A stretch of 64,000 bases of DNA from Halobaculum roseum (GTDB lineage: Archaea > Halobacteriota > Halobacteria > Halobacteriales > Haloferacaceae): contig NZ_CP082286.1 in the NCBI RefSeq assembly GCF_019880245.1, positions 1,072,521-1,136,520 on the forward strand. The letters run 5' to 3'. The position numbers were made by a program, and so were the translations under genes. Within the stretch, counting starts at the first letter, position 1, and every line of letters starts with the position of its first letter. The notes beneath the pieces are model-generated. The model had not been told where the DNA came from. It searched no databases and saw nothing but the letters and a program-made list of their open reading frames with translations. This document shows positions 31,953 through 40,466 of this stretch, piece after piece.

Positions 31953-32805
31953 ACTCCCCGTTCGCTGTCGAGGCCTCACCGCGTTCGGCCTCGCTTCGCT
32001 CGGCCGCGCGTTTCTCGATCTCCCCCTTCAACCCCGGCGCGTCGAAGTCGTGGTCCGGCCGGATCGCGACGAAGTCGAGGTACTCCCGGGCGGCGAGCAC
32101 GTCCTCGGGCGGGTACGTCGACAGCGCCGCCTCGACGGCGTCGGCCGCGCCGATCAGCGGCTCCAGCGCCGCCAGCCCGCACGCGAGGTCGTATTCACGG
32201 GCGTCGAGCGCCCCCGGCTCCCGGACGCTCGTCGCGTCGATGAAGTAGAGGTCGCCGTCGAGGATCAGCACGTTCTCCGCGCGCAAGTCGCCGTGCGCGA
32301 GACCGTTGTCGTGGAGCCGCCCGAGCGCGCGGAACAGCTCCGGCGCGAGTTCGCGTTCGGCGTCGACGTCGAGCTCGTCGAGCGGACGGAACGCCGGGAG
32401 GTACTCGACGACGAGCACGCCCAGCCCGTCGATCTCCAGCGCCTCGACCGGCTCGGGCGCGTTGACGCCGATGGCGCGCATCCGCTCGGTCGCCTCCAGC
32501 TCGTGGCGGGCCATCTCCGCGGGCGTGCCGAAGTGCTCGAAGAAGCCCTCCGTGCCCGAGGAGAACGCCCCGAGGTTGCGCCCGGCGGTGAACAGCGCGT
32601 GGACGACGGAGTTCTGGCGGCTCACCACCTTCACGAAGTACGCCTCGCCGTCGGTGCGGAGGATGAACGGCGTCGACAGCCAGTTGTCGGCGTCGAGGAA
32701 CTCCACGCGTGCGCTCCCGTCGCCGTAGCGGGCGGCGAGGTCGCGCGCGACCGCCTCCAGCCGGTCCCACTCGACGGTCCCGCGGAGGAGGCGCTGGAGG
32801 TCCAT
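31900..32805 (-). CDS. RIO/Bud32-like protein kinase
   Basis: A 301-residue small protein kinase. The ATP-binding Lys is in EAYFVKVV near residue 58, the catalytic loop is LHDNGLAHGDLRAENVLI (HGD in place of HRD, Asn for Mg) and the DFG-equivalent is YFIDATS. These forms fit the archaeal RIO/lipopolysaccharide-kinase-type families. The last 40 or so residues (EKRAAERSEAERGEASTANGEC...) are highly charged and are encoded by the repeat module of region B; the family does not need them. Start ATG at 32805 gives MDLQRLLRG. Its substrate is unknown. Confidence 0.78.
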   Translation of the reverse strand: MDLQRLLRGTVEWDRLEAVARDLAARYGDGSARVEFLDADNWLSTPFILRTDGEAYFVKVVSRQNSVVHALFTAGRNLGAFSSGTEGFFEHFGTPAEMARHELEATERMRAIGVNAPEPVEALEIDGLGVLVVEYLPAFRPLDELDVDAERELAPELFRALGRLHDNGLAHGDLRAENVLILDGDLYFIDATSVREPGALDAREYDLACGLAALEPLIGAADAVEAALSTYPPEDVLAAREYLDFVAIRPDHDFDAPGLKGEIEKRAAERSEAERGEASTANGECARSSHRRDRDGERRTE

Positions 32806-32919
32806 GGAGTCGGAGTAGTCCGTGGACGGGGATAAATCGTTGCGAGGGTTCCGGCGCGGATATTGCGTCGACCGAAAGCCATCGAAACAGGTATTCCGGA
32901 CGCCGCCCGTGCTTCGGTC

Positions 32920-34107
32920 ATGAACTTCGAGCTGCCCGCGGAACACCGGATGATCCGGGACCAGGTCCGGGAGTTCTGCGAGGAGGAGATCGCTCCCATC
33001 GCCCAGGACATCGAGGACGACCACCGCTTCCCCGAGGAGATCTTCGAGCAGCTCGGACAGCTCGACATGATGGGCGTCCCGATCGCCGAGGAGCACGGCG
33101 GGCTCGGCGGCGACACCCTCATGTACGCGGTCGTCGCCGAGGAGCTCGGACGCGTTTCCGGCGGCATCGGCCTCTCGTACGTGGCACACACCTCCCTCGG
33201 CTCGAAGCCGATCGAGCTGTTCGGCACCGACGAGCAGCGGGAGGAGTGGCTCCGCCCGCTCGCGGAGGGCGACGGCATGGGCGCGTGGGCGCTCACCGAG
33301 CCCGGCTCCGGCTCGGACGCCTCCGACATGGACACCACCGCGGAGAAGAGCGAGGCGCGAAGCGCCTCGGAACGGAGCGGCGCAGCCGCGGAGAAGGACG
33401 GCGACGAGTACGTCCTGAACGGCACGAAGCAGTTCATCACGAACGCCAGCGTCGCCAACTCGGTGCTCGTGAAGGCCGTCACCGACCCCGAGGCCGGCTA
33501 CGACGGTATCTCGACGTTCATCGTCGACCCCGACGACGAGGGCTTCGAGGTGACGACCGTCTGGGACAAGATGGGACTCAACTGCTCGCCGACCTGCGAG
33601 ATCCAGCTGAACGACGTACGGCTCCCGGAGGACCGCCTGCTCGGCGAGGAGGGCGACGGCTGGGACCAGACGAAGAAGACGCTCGACGGCGGCCGGATCT
33701 CCATCGCGGCCCTCTCCACCGGGCTCGCGCAGGGCGCCTACGAGGCGGCCAAGGAGTACTCCGGCGAGCGCGAGCAGTTCGGGCAGCCGATCTCGAAGTT
33801 CGACGCGGTCCGCGACATGGTCATCGACATGCACCGCAAGACCGAGCGCGCGCGGCTGCTCACACACAAGGCGGCGACGATGTACGACGAGGGCGAGGAC
33901 GTGACGCGCGCGTCGGCGCTCGCGAAGCTCGACGCCAGCGAGGCCGCCCGCGAGGTCGCCGAGGACTCCGTACAGGTCCACGGCGGCTACGGCTACACCA
34001 CCGACTTCCCGCCCCAGCGGTTCTACCGCGACGCGAAGCTCATGGAGATCGGCGAAGGGACGAGCGAGATCCAACACCTCATCATCGGCCGCCAGCTCGG
34101 GCTGTAA
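32920..34107 (+). CDS. Acyl-CoA dehydrogenase with a 16-residue palindrome-derived insert
   Basis: A 395-residue FAD enzyme that dehydrogenates acyl-CoA in beta-oxidation or branched-chain amino acid breakdown. Landmarks are MNFELPAEHRMIRDQVREFCEEEIAP, the FAD/substrate motif ALTEPGSGSDASDM, then NGTKQFITN, and the C-terminal VQVHGGYGYTTDFPPQRFYRDAKLMEIGEGTSEIQ, where Glu in EGT is the catalytic base in most members. Residues 144-159 (SEARSASERSGAAAEK) form an in-frame insert between AEK and DGDEYVLNG; without it the protein would be 379 residues, the usual size. The ATG at 32920 gives the family-like start. Confidence 0.92.
   Translation: MNFELPAEHRMIRDQVREFCEEEIAPIAQDIEDDHRFPEEIFEQLGQLDMMGVPIAEEHGGLGGDTLMYAVVAEELGRVSGGIGLSYVAHTSLGSKPIELFGTDEQREEWLRPLAEGDGMGAWALTEPGSGSDASDMDTTAEKSEARSASERSGAAAEKDGDEYVLNGTKQFITNASVANSVLVKAVTDPEAGYDGISTFIVDPDDEGFEVTTVWDKMGLNCSPTCEIQLNDVRLPEDRLLGEEGDGWDQTKKTLDGGRISIAALSTGLAQGAYEAAKEYSGEREQFGQPISKFDAVRDMVIDMHRKTERARLLTHKAATMYDEGEDVTRASALAKLDASEAAREVAEDSVQVHGGYGYTTDFPPQRFYRDAKLMEIGEGTSEIQHLIIGRQLGL
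33338..33396. mobile_element. 48-bp in-frame palindromic insert in the acyl-CoA dehydrogenase gene
   Basis: CCGCGGAGAAG occurs at 33338-33348 and 33386-33396, an 11-bp direct repeat with a 48-bp period. The unique part (33349-33385) contains two hairpins of the same style as the intergenic repeat regions: CGAGGCGC-GAA-GCGCCTCG (33351-33369) and GCGGC-GCA-GCCGC (33377-33389). Exactly 16 codons are added and the frame is kept. The bordering repeat may be a target-site duplication or the trace of a recombination. The label mobile element is an inference. Confidence 0.6.
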
Positions 34108-34244
34108 CCGCTCGCTGACCCCGCGGTATCGGAAAGACAGTTCACGAAATTAACATGACTGCGGCCCGTCGGTGGGAATCCGATCTGATAATTCAGTAGC
34201 TGACTTTATGTTCAGTCTCAAGTCACCCGGATACACTCACCGGT

Positions 34245-36491
34245 ATGGTCACAGATCTGGAACTCCTCGTCGCCGCAGCGGTCGGCTCCGCGGTGGTGTC
34301 GACCGGCGCGGGGGGGCTCGCGTATCTGCGGACCCGCGAGCGAACGGATCATGCCGGCGCCGCCATCGCCGCGACCCTCGGGCTCGTCGCGGTGTGGGCG
34401 ACGGTGTTCGCCCTCCAGCTGGCGGCCGGGACCACGTCCTCGGGGGCGGGACTGCTCAAGCTGAAGTGGCTCGTCGCCACGCCCGTTGTCACCACGTCGC
34501 TTCTGTTCGCGATCGCGTACGCCGGCCACGACGGATGGCTGACGCCGCCGCGTGTCGCCGCGCTCGCCGTCGAACCCGCCGTCGCCGGCGCGGTCGCCGT
34601 GGTGAACCCCGGCGGCGTCTTCTTCGCCGCCATCGCGCCACGGAGCGTCGGCGGCGCGACCGTGCTCGTTCCCGACCCCGGTCCGGCGCTGCTCGCGCAC
34701 ATCGGGTACGGCATGCTCGCCGGCGCGGCGTTCGTCTGGCTGCTGGGGCGGGTCGCGGTTCGCTCGTCTGGCACCTACCGGACGCAGGCGGCCGTGCTGT
34801 GTGCGGGAACCGCGACGCCGGTGGCGACCGCGACGCTGTTCGTGCTCCGGCCCTCGTGGGCGCCGCCGTTCGACGCGACGCCGCTGGGCTTCGGCGTGGT
34901 GAGCCTGCTGTTGCTCGTCGCGATGGCGAGGTACGACCTGTTCGACGTGGCGTCGGTCGCACACGAGACGGTGTTCGCCGGGCTCGACGACGCGGTCGTC
35001 GTCATCGACGACGACGGCCACGTCGTCGAGACGAACCCGTCCGCCCGCGACGCGTTCGAACTCGGCCCCGACGTGGTCGGCGCCGACGCCGAGCGCGTGC
35101 TGCCCGAGGCCGTCGTCTCGTCGGGGCTGCTCGACGGCGACGACGCCGAGGTCGCGCTCGACGGGGCCGCCGACGGATCGGACGGTCACCCGGGGGCGTC
35201 CCGACGGGGGCCGCCGGCGGATCCGACGTACTTCGAGGCGACCTCTGAGTCGCTCGGGCGCGAGGGACTCCGGCTGCTCGTGTTCCGCGACGTGACCGAG
35301 CGCACGGAGATGCAGCGACGCTATCGGGCGTACGTCGAGCACTCGCAGGACGTCGTCGCGGTCGCGGACGCCGACGGCGTCCTCGAGTACATCAGCCCCG
35401 CCGTCGAGTCCGTGCTCGGGTACGATCCCGAACGGCTCGAGGGCGGGGTGTTCACCGACTACATCCACCCGGACGACCGTCGCTCGGTCGCCGAGCCGTT
35501 CGCGGAGAGCCTCGGCCGGCCGGGCGAGCGCGTCCGCGTCTCCTTCCGGGTCGAACACCGCGACGGCGGCTGGCGCGTCCTCGACGGCGTCGGCGTCAAC
35601 CGCTTTCACGACCCGCACATCGGCGGCTACCTGCTCACCCTCCGCGACGAGACCCAGCGGGACCGCTACGAACAGCGCCTCCGCGTGTTGACGCGCGTCC
35701 TCCGGCACGACCTCCGCAACGAGCTCAACGTCGTGCACGGCTACGCGGACGTGATCGCGGCCGAGGGCGGCGACGCCGCCGAGTACGCCGAGCGCATCCA
35801 ACGGTCGGCAGAACGGCTCGCCTCGCTCGGGACCCGCGTCCGCGGCGTCGACCAGACGCTTCGGCGGACGGACCACGGCGGCCGCCCGGTGGACGTGACC
35901 CGCGTCGTCGGGGAGGTGGCCGACCGCGCCCGCGAGCGGTTCTCGGGGATGACGGTCACCGTCGACGCCGACGAGACGATCGCGTACGCCGACGAGCTGC
36001 TCGCCACCGCGGTGTGGAACGTCGTGGAGAACGCCGCTCGCCACCACGACGGCGACCGGCCGGCCGTGGCGATCTCGCTGTCGGACGGCGACGACACGGT
36101 CGAACTCCGGATCGCCGACGACGGCCCGGGGATCCCCGCGGAGGACCGCGAGGCGGTCGAGTCGGGTCACGAGACGCAGCTTCGCCACGCCAGCGGGCTG
36201 GGCCTCTGGCTCGTCAGGTGGATCGTCGACGGCGTCGACGGCGAACTCACATTTGTCGACGGCGCCGACGCGACCGCCGACGACGCGGCCGCCGAGCCGA
36301 TCGACGAGATCGGAACGGTCGTCGTCATCCGTCTTCGCGCGGCCGACGCGGAGTCGGAGACGGCGTCGTCGATCGAGCAGATGGACCCGTGGGGCGTCGC
36401 CAGGGCGGCCCCCGAGCGGACCGACGGGGGGCCCGATGACGCGGGGCCGTTCGGGGGATCGGCCGGGCCGCAGCCGTCGACCGACGGCTGA
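34245..36491 (+). CDS. Sensor histidine kinase with N-terminal 7TM receptor domain and two PAS domains
   Basis: A 748-residue membrane receptor kinase. Residues 1-230 hold about seven helices (7TM histidine-kinase N-terminal type), residues 240-360 a PAS-like domain, residues 365-470 a second PAS domain (YRAYVEHSQDVVAVADADGVLEYISPAVESVLGYDP). The H-box is VLRHDLRNELNVVHGYAD, with the phospho-accepting His near residue 488. The ATPase domain shows the N-box WNVVENAARHH, the G1-box DDGPGIP and G2 ASGLGLWLVRWIV. No receiver domain or response-regulator gene lies nearby. The last 60 residues are a low-complexity acidic tail. Confidence 0.88.
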   Translation: MVTDLELLVAAAVGSAVVSTGAGGLAYLRTRERTDHAGAAIAATLGLVAVWATVFALQLAAGTTSSGAGLLKLKWLVATPVVTTSLLFAIAYAGHDGWLTPPRVAALAVEPAVAGAVAVVNPGGVFFAAIAPRSVGGATVLVPDPGPALLAHIGYGMLAGAAFVWLLGRVAVRSSGTYRTQAAVLCAGTATPVATATLFVLRPSWAPPFDATPLGFGVVSLLLLVAMARYDLFDVASVAHETVFAGLDDAVVVIDDDGHVVETNPSARDAFELGPDVVGADAERVLPEAVVSSGLLDGDDAEVALDGAADGSDGHPGASRRGPPADPTYFEATSESLGREGLRLLVFRDVTERTEMQRRYRAYVEHSQDVVAVADADGVLEYISPAVESVLGYDPERLEGGVFTDYIHPDDRRSVAEPFAESLGRPGERVRVSFRVEHRDGGWRVLDGVGVNRFHDPHIGGYLLTLRDETQRDRYEQRLRVLTRVLRHDLRNELNVVHGYADVIAAEGGDAAEYAERIQRSAERLASLGTRVRGVDQTLRRTDHGGRPVDVTRVVGEVADRARERFSGMTVTVDADETIAYADELLATAVWNVVENAARHHDGDRPAVAISLSDGDDTVELRIADDGPGIPAEDREAVESGHETQLRHASGLGLWLVRWIVDGVDGELTFVDGADATADDAAAEPIDEIGTVVVIRLRAADAESETASSIEQMDPWGVARAAPERTDGGPDDAGPFGGSAGPQPSTDG

Positions 36492-36514
36492 CAGCGGATA
36501 GAACGGCGCCGACG

Positions 36515-36584
36515 ACCGACGCGACGGCAGACCACGGCGGCGACCGACGCGACGGCAGACCACGGCGGCGACCGACGCGACGGC
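36515..36584. repeat. 28-bp tandem repeat, two and a half copies
   Basis: The 28-bp unit starting ACCGACGCGACGGCAGACC is repeated at 36515-36542 and 36543-36570, followed by a half copy at 36571-36584. It lies between the convergent 3' ends of the histidine kinase and the next gene. It may arise from slippage. Confidence 0.85.
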
Positions 36585-36590
36585 GACCGG

Positions 36591-36962
36591 CTACGACGAC
36601 GCGACGAAAACCAGCGGCTCCCAGTCGCCGCGGTCCTCCGGTCCCAACTCCGTCCCCGCGGTGAACGCCCGGTCGTGGGCCGCCCGGGCGGCCGCGAGAA
36701 CGGCCGCGGACGCGTCGAGCGTCGCCGCGAACTCGCGCCACACGTGCGGCGGAACGAGGAGGAAGTACGTCCGTCCGTCGCGACGGACGAGGGGGTCGTA
36801 CTCGAACGCCCGCCGGTACTCGAAGACGATGTCGGCGACCCCCGGGTACGCGCGGATGTCCGCCTGCATCGCGGTCAGCGTCTCCCGCACGGCGGACTCG
36901 TCGACGTCGGCGGTCGCCGCCGCGTCCGCGACGTGGGGCGCGAGCGGACCGAGCTCGTCCAT
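36591..36962 (-). CDS. Hypothetical protein of 123 residues
   Basis: A soluble acidic protein of 123 residues (MDELGPLAPHVADAAATADVDESAVRET...WEPLVFVASS). A segment YPGVADIVFEYRRAFEYDPLVRRDGRTYFLLVPPHVWREFAATLDAS looks well folded and conserved. The ATG at 36962 is preferred because longer starts overlap the divergent gene's promoter. It is divergently transcribed from the isomerase-kinase operon and might belong to it functionally, though nothing in its sequence shows this. No function is recognised. Confidence 0.65.
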   Translation of the reverse strand: MDELGPLAPHVADAAATADVDESAVRETLTAMQADIRAYPGVADIVFEYRRAFEYDPLVRRDGRTYFLLVPPHVWREFAATLDASAAVLAAARAAHDRAFTAGTELGPEDRGDWEPLVFVASS

Positions 36963-37032
36963 ACCCCCGCTGGGGGCCGCGGCGGCATGAGCGATGCGGT
37001 GGGTCGAAGTGTCGACGGCCGCTACGGTCGGT

Positions 37033-37935
37033 ATGGACGCGGACATCGGATTCGTCACCCAGGTGGGAATAGACCCCCGTGCGGCGGTCGGGACGGCCGC
37101 CGACCACGGCTACGACTACGTCGAGGTGATGCTCGACGGCGCGGGCTCCCGGAACCGACTCGCCCCGCGTCGCGAGGAGCTTCGCGGGGCGCTCGCGGAC
37201 CACGGCGTCGGCTGCACGGTCCACCTCCCGTTCGGGTCGATCGACCCCGGCTCCCCATTCGACGCGGTCCGCTCGGGCGCCGTCGCCGAGCTTGAGGCGC
37301 ACCTCGATCTCGCCTCGGACCTGGGCGCGACGAAGGCGACGATGCACCCGACGACGGACGCGTGGGCGCCCGCCCACGACGACGAGTCGGTCGGCGATCA
37401 CATCGTCGAGTCGGTCCGCCACCTCGACGCATACGCCGCCGACCGCGACGTGGAGCTGGTCGCCGAGAACGTCCCGAAGGGCCGCTTCGACACGAACCGG
37501 ATCGGCGAGCTGCTCGACCGCACCGACGTGTCGATGTGTCTCGACACCGGCCACGCCCGCGTCGACGGCCGCGACGACGGGGGGATCGCGGCGCTGATCG
37601 AGGAGCGCGCCGACCGCATCTCGCATTTCCACCTGAACGACGTGCGCACCGCCGACGACGAGCACCTCCCGATCGGGTCGGGGTTCGTCGACTTCGAGCG
37701 GCTGTTCCGGGCGCTCCCCGACGACTGGACGGGGACGCTCTCGGCGGAGGTGTTCACCCACGACGCCGCGTACCTCGGCCACAGCCTCGATCGGATCGAG
37801 GAGTCGCTTTCGGCGGCCGCCGAGAACGGGGAGACGGACGCCGAGGGCGACGGTGCGCGCCGCGCGGATGCCGACCGCGACGGTGGTCGCCGCGGCGACG
37901 CCGACCGCGACGGCGACACGGAGGGCGGCGAATGA
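37033..37935 (+). CDS. Sugar phosphate isomerase/epimerase family TIM-barrel protein
   Basis: A 300-residue xylose-isomerase-like TIM barrel (AP endonuclease 2 superfamily). The order of conserved pieces fits: DADIGFVTQVG, YVEVMLDGA, TVHLPFG, KATMHPTTD, LVAENVPKG (metal Glu), MCLDTGHARV (Asp and His) and ISHFHLNDV (His). The metal-binding Glu, Asp and His residues are all in place. The C-terminal 40 residues are an acidic tail of repeated DADRDG units. Its stop overlaps the ATG of the next gene, so it is translationally coupled to a PfkB kinase, suggesting isomerisation or epimerisation of a sugar before phosphorylation. Confidence 0.85.
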   Translation: MDADIGFVTQVGIDPRAAVGTAADHGYDYVEVMLDGAGSRNRLAPRREELRGALADHGVGCTVHLPFGSIDPGSPFDAVRSGAVAELEAHLDLASDLGATKATMHPTTDAWAPAHDDESVGDHIVESVRHLDAYAADRDVELVAENVPKGRFDTNRIGELLDRTDVSMCLDTGHARVDGRDDGGIAALIEERADRISHFHLNDVRTADDEHLPIGSGFVDFERLFRALPDDWTGTLSAEVFTHDAAYLGHSLDRIEESLSAAAENGETDAEGDGARRADADRDGGRRGDADRDGDTEGGE

Positions 37936-38888
37936 CCCGCCTCGTCGTCGGTGAGTGCATCGTCGACCTCCACCCGGCGGCCGCCTCGGCGGGCGACCTC
38001 GGCGACGCCGACGCGTACGCCCGCCACCCGGGCGGCGCGCCGGCGAACGTCGCCGTCGGGCTCGCGCGCCTCGGCGAGGCGCCGGGGCTGTGGACCCGCC
38101 TCGGCGACGACGGCTTCGGCGACTTCCTCGCGGACACGCTCCGGGGGGAGGGGATCCCGGAGACGTTCGTCGAGCGCGACCCGGACGCGCCGACCGGCCT
38201 CGCGCTCGTCGCGCTCGACGCCGACGGCGAGCGGTCGTTCTCGCTGTACCTGGAGGGGACTGCCGCGGCCGCGCTCGACCCCGCGACCGTCGACGACGCG
38301 ACGCTCGCGGACCTCGACTGGATCCACGTCGGCGGCGTCGAGTTGGCCCACGAGCCGTCACGCTCGGCAGTGTTCGACCTACTCGACCGCGTCCCCGACG
38401 CCGCTACCGTCTCGTTCGACCCGAACGCGCGCCCGTCGTTGTGGCGTGAGTTCGACTACGCCGACACGCTCGCGCGGGCGCTCCCGGACGTGGACGTGCT
38501 CGTCGCCTCCGCGGAGGACCTCGACCCCGCCGGCTACGAGGGGACCGCCGAGGCGCTCGCCTCCGGCGTCGTCGCCGACGGGCCACACACCGCCGTGATC
38601 ACCCGCGGGGCGGCGGGCGCGTACGCACGCTCGACCGCCGACGCGCCGTGGGGCGCCGGCCACGCCGAGCACCCAGGGTTCGAGGCCGACGTGGTCGACA
38701 CGACCGGCGCGGGCGACGCCTTCACCGCCGGCGCGATCGCGGCGCTCGACGGGGGGTCGTCGCTTTCGGACGCGCTGCGGTTCGCGAACGCCGTGGGCGC
38801 GCGCGCGACGACCGCGCAGGGGGCGATGGCGGCACTGCCGACGCGCGCGGAGGTGGAGGCGTTCCTCGACGGCGAGGGCGATCGATAG
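37932..38888 (+). CDS. PfkB/ribokinase family carbohydrate kinase
   Basis: A 318-residue sugar kinase of the ribokinase group. It opens MTRLVVGECIVDLHP, has the substrate-binding GGAPANVAVGLARLG, and near residue 255 the catalytic signature DVVDTTGAGDAFTAGAIAAL with the anion hole GAGD and catalytic Asp. A mid-protein segment VSFDPNARPSLW fits fructokinase-like members. It overlaps the epimerase gene by 4 bases, forming a two-gene operon. The sugar is not known; fructose or 2-keto-3-deoxygluconate are possible by family. Confidence 0.9.
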   Translation: MTRLVVGECIVDLHPAAASAGDLGDADAYARHPGGAPANVAVGLARLGEAPGLWTRLGDDGFGDFLADTLRGEGIPETFVERDPDAPTGLALVALDADGERSFSLYLEGTAAAALDPATVDDATLADLDWIHVGGVELAHEPSRSAVFDLLDRVPDAATVSFDPNARPSLWREFDYADTLARALPDVDVLVASAEDLDPAGYEGTAEALASGVVADGPHTAVITRGAAGAYARSTADAPWGAGHAEHPGFEADVVDTTGAGDAFTAGAIAALDGGSSLSDALRFANAVGARATTAQGAMAALPTRAEVEAFLDGEGDR

Positions 38889-38971
38889 CGGGCGTTCGGT
38901 AACCCGGCGCGGTCAACAGGGCCGGCGCGGTCGACGGTCCCGTGCGGTCGACGGGGCCGGCGGGGCCGCCC

Positions 38972-40288
38972 TCATCGGTCGAGCACGACGCCCGCCAATC
39001 CGACGAACACCAGCGCGGCACCCAGCGCGAACGTCGCGAGGTAGCCCGCGGCGCCGGCGACCGCTCCTCCCAGGGCGGAGCCGACGGCGGTCGCGAGCCC
39101 CGCGGCCGCCGCCTGCGCGCCGAGGGCGGCGCCGCGGGTCGACTCGTCGGCGAGACGGCTGACGATGCCGGCGGTGGTGACCGCGATGAACGCCCACGTC
39201 GCGCCGATGAGCCCGAACGCGAGCGCATAGCCCGCCAGCGCCGGGGGCGCGGCCGCCGGGAGGACGACGCCCACGAGCGCGACGCCGGGGAAGAGGGCTC
39301 CCCGGCCGGCGAGCGCGCCCGCCTGCACGACCCGCGGGGCGTACCGCCCGGCGAGTCGACCCGCCGGCCCGTAACAGACCGCCGAGCCGAGGTTGCCCGC
39401 GAGGTAGACGCCGAAGACGGCCCCGTCGTCGACGCGCTCGGCGAGGAACGCCGGCACCGGCCCCCAGAAGACGGCGAACCCCAGCGAGAAGACGACGACC
39501 GCGAGGACGTACCGCCGCAGCGACGCGGAGAAGCCGGCGAGCGGGATCGGGATCCGGCTGCCGGTCCGTCGCGATCCCGACCCCTTCCGGAGCGCACGAA
39601 GCTCCCAGAAGATCCGCGCCGGGCCGTAGAGGCTCGCGCGGAGGTAGCGCCCGGCGCCCCAGTTCGCGTGGGGGAGTCGGGCGTACACCCGGCGGAAGCG
39701 CTCGGCGGAGACGGTCGACGGTTCGGGGTACCACGCCCGAGCGAGCAGCAAGGCCGCCGCCGCGACGCCCGCGAGAACGAGAAACAGCAGGCGCTGGCCC
39801 GCGATCGGGTCGACGCCGAACCCGGGGACGGCGAGCGTCCACGCGGTGCCGACGAGCAGGCCGCCGACCCAGCCGTACCCCTGCCAGGCGTTCAGCGAGG
39901 CGATGTGGCCGTCCCAGTCGTCGACGGGCGCGCCCTCGACGACGATCAGGTTCAGGACGGGGACCGCGGCGGCGACGACGAACCATAGTGCGGCGTTGAG
40001 CACCAACACGGCCACCGGCGTCGTCGCCAGCGGCACGAGCGCGAGCACCACCGCGGTCGCGCCGAGCGCGACGAGGACGAACGGCCGCCGGCGGCGCGTC
40101 CGGGCCGCGAGGCCGGCCCACGCGAGCGCGCCGGGGACGCCCACCAGCGCCGCGGTCGCGGCGATGAGGCCGACGAACGCCAGGCTGGCGTCCAACGCGA
40201 TCGCGTACAGCGGCACCAGCACGGAGGCGCCGCCGACGGCGGCGTACCCCAGTCCCCAGGCGACCAACCAGCGGCGGGCGCGATCCAC
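38972..40288 (-). CDS. MFS transporter
   Basis: A 438-residue membrane protein with 12 predicted helices and a long cytoplasmic loop near residues 200-240 (FRRVYARLPHANWGAGRY...LRKGSGSRR). The first half has LAWAGLAARTRRRRPFVLVALG, an MFS motif-A-like loop between helices 2 and 3; the second half has YGPAGRLAGRYAPRVVQAG, a second copy. The start is a GTG at 40288. The substrate cannot be deduced; it stands alone and is divergent from the uracil/xanthine permease. Confidence 0.85.
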   Translation of the reverse strand: MDRARRWLVAWGLGYAAVGGASVLVPLYAIALDASLAFVGLIAATAALVGVPGALAWAGLAARTRRRRPFVLVALGATAVVLALVPLATTPVAVLVLNAALWFVVAAAVPVLNLIVVEGAPVDDWDGHIASLNAWQGYGWVGGLLVGTAWTLAVPGFGVDPIAGQRLLFLVLAGVAAAALLLARAWYPEPSTVSAERFRRVYARLPHANWGAGRYLRASLYGPARIFWELRALRKGSGSRRTGSRIPIPLAGFSASLRRYVLAVVVFSLGFAVFWGPVPAFLAERVDDGAVFGVYLAGNLGSAVCYGPAGRLAGRYAPRVVQAGALAGRGALFPGVALVGVVLPAAAPPALAGYALAFGLIGATWAFIAVTTAGIVSRLADESTRGAALGAQAAAAGLATAVGSALGGAVAGAAGYLATFALGAALVFVGLAGVVLDR

Positions 40289-40466
40289 GGGCGGGAGTGT
40301 TCCGGGGGCGACAAATCCCTTCCGCCACCGGACGGCGACGCCGCCGGATCCGGGTCGGCGGTGGCCGGATCGTCGATAGCCGGATCGTCGATGGCCGGGT
40401 CAGCCGGCCGACAGGAGCCTCCCGAGAACGGCAGGGTGAAGACGGAGAACACGAACGGGCGAGCAA

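Noticed and set aside
36515-36584. Tandem repeat as a CRISPR array
   Set aside because: Units follow each other without spacers and are only two and a half copies; no cas genes are near.
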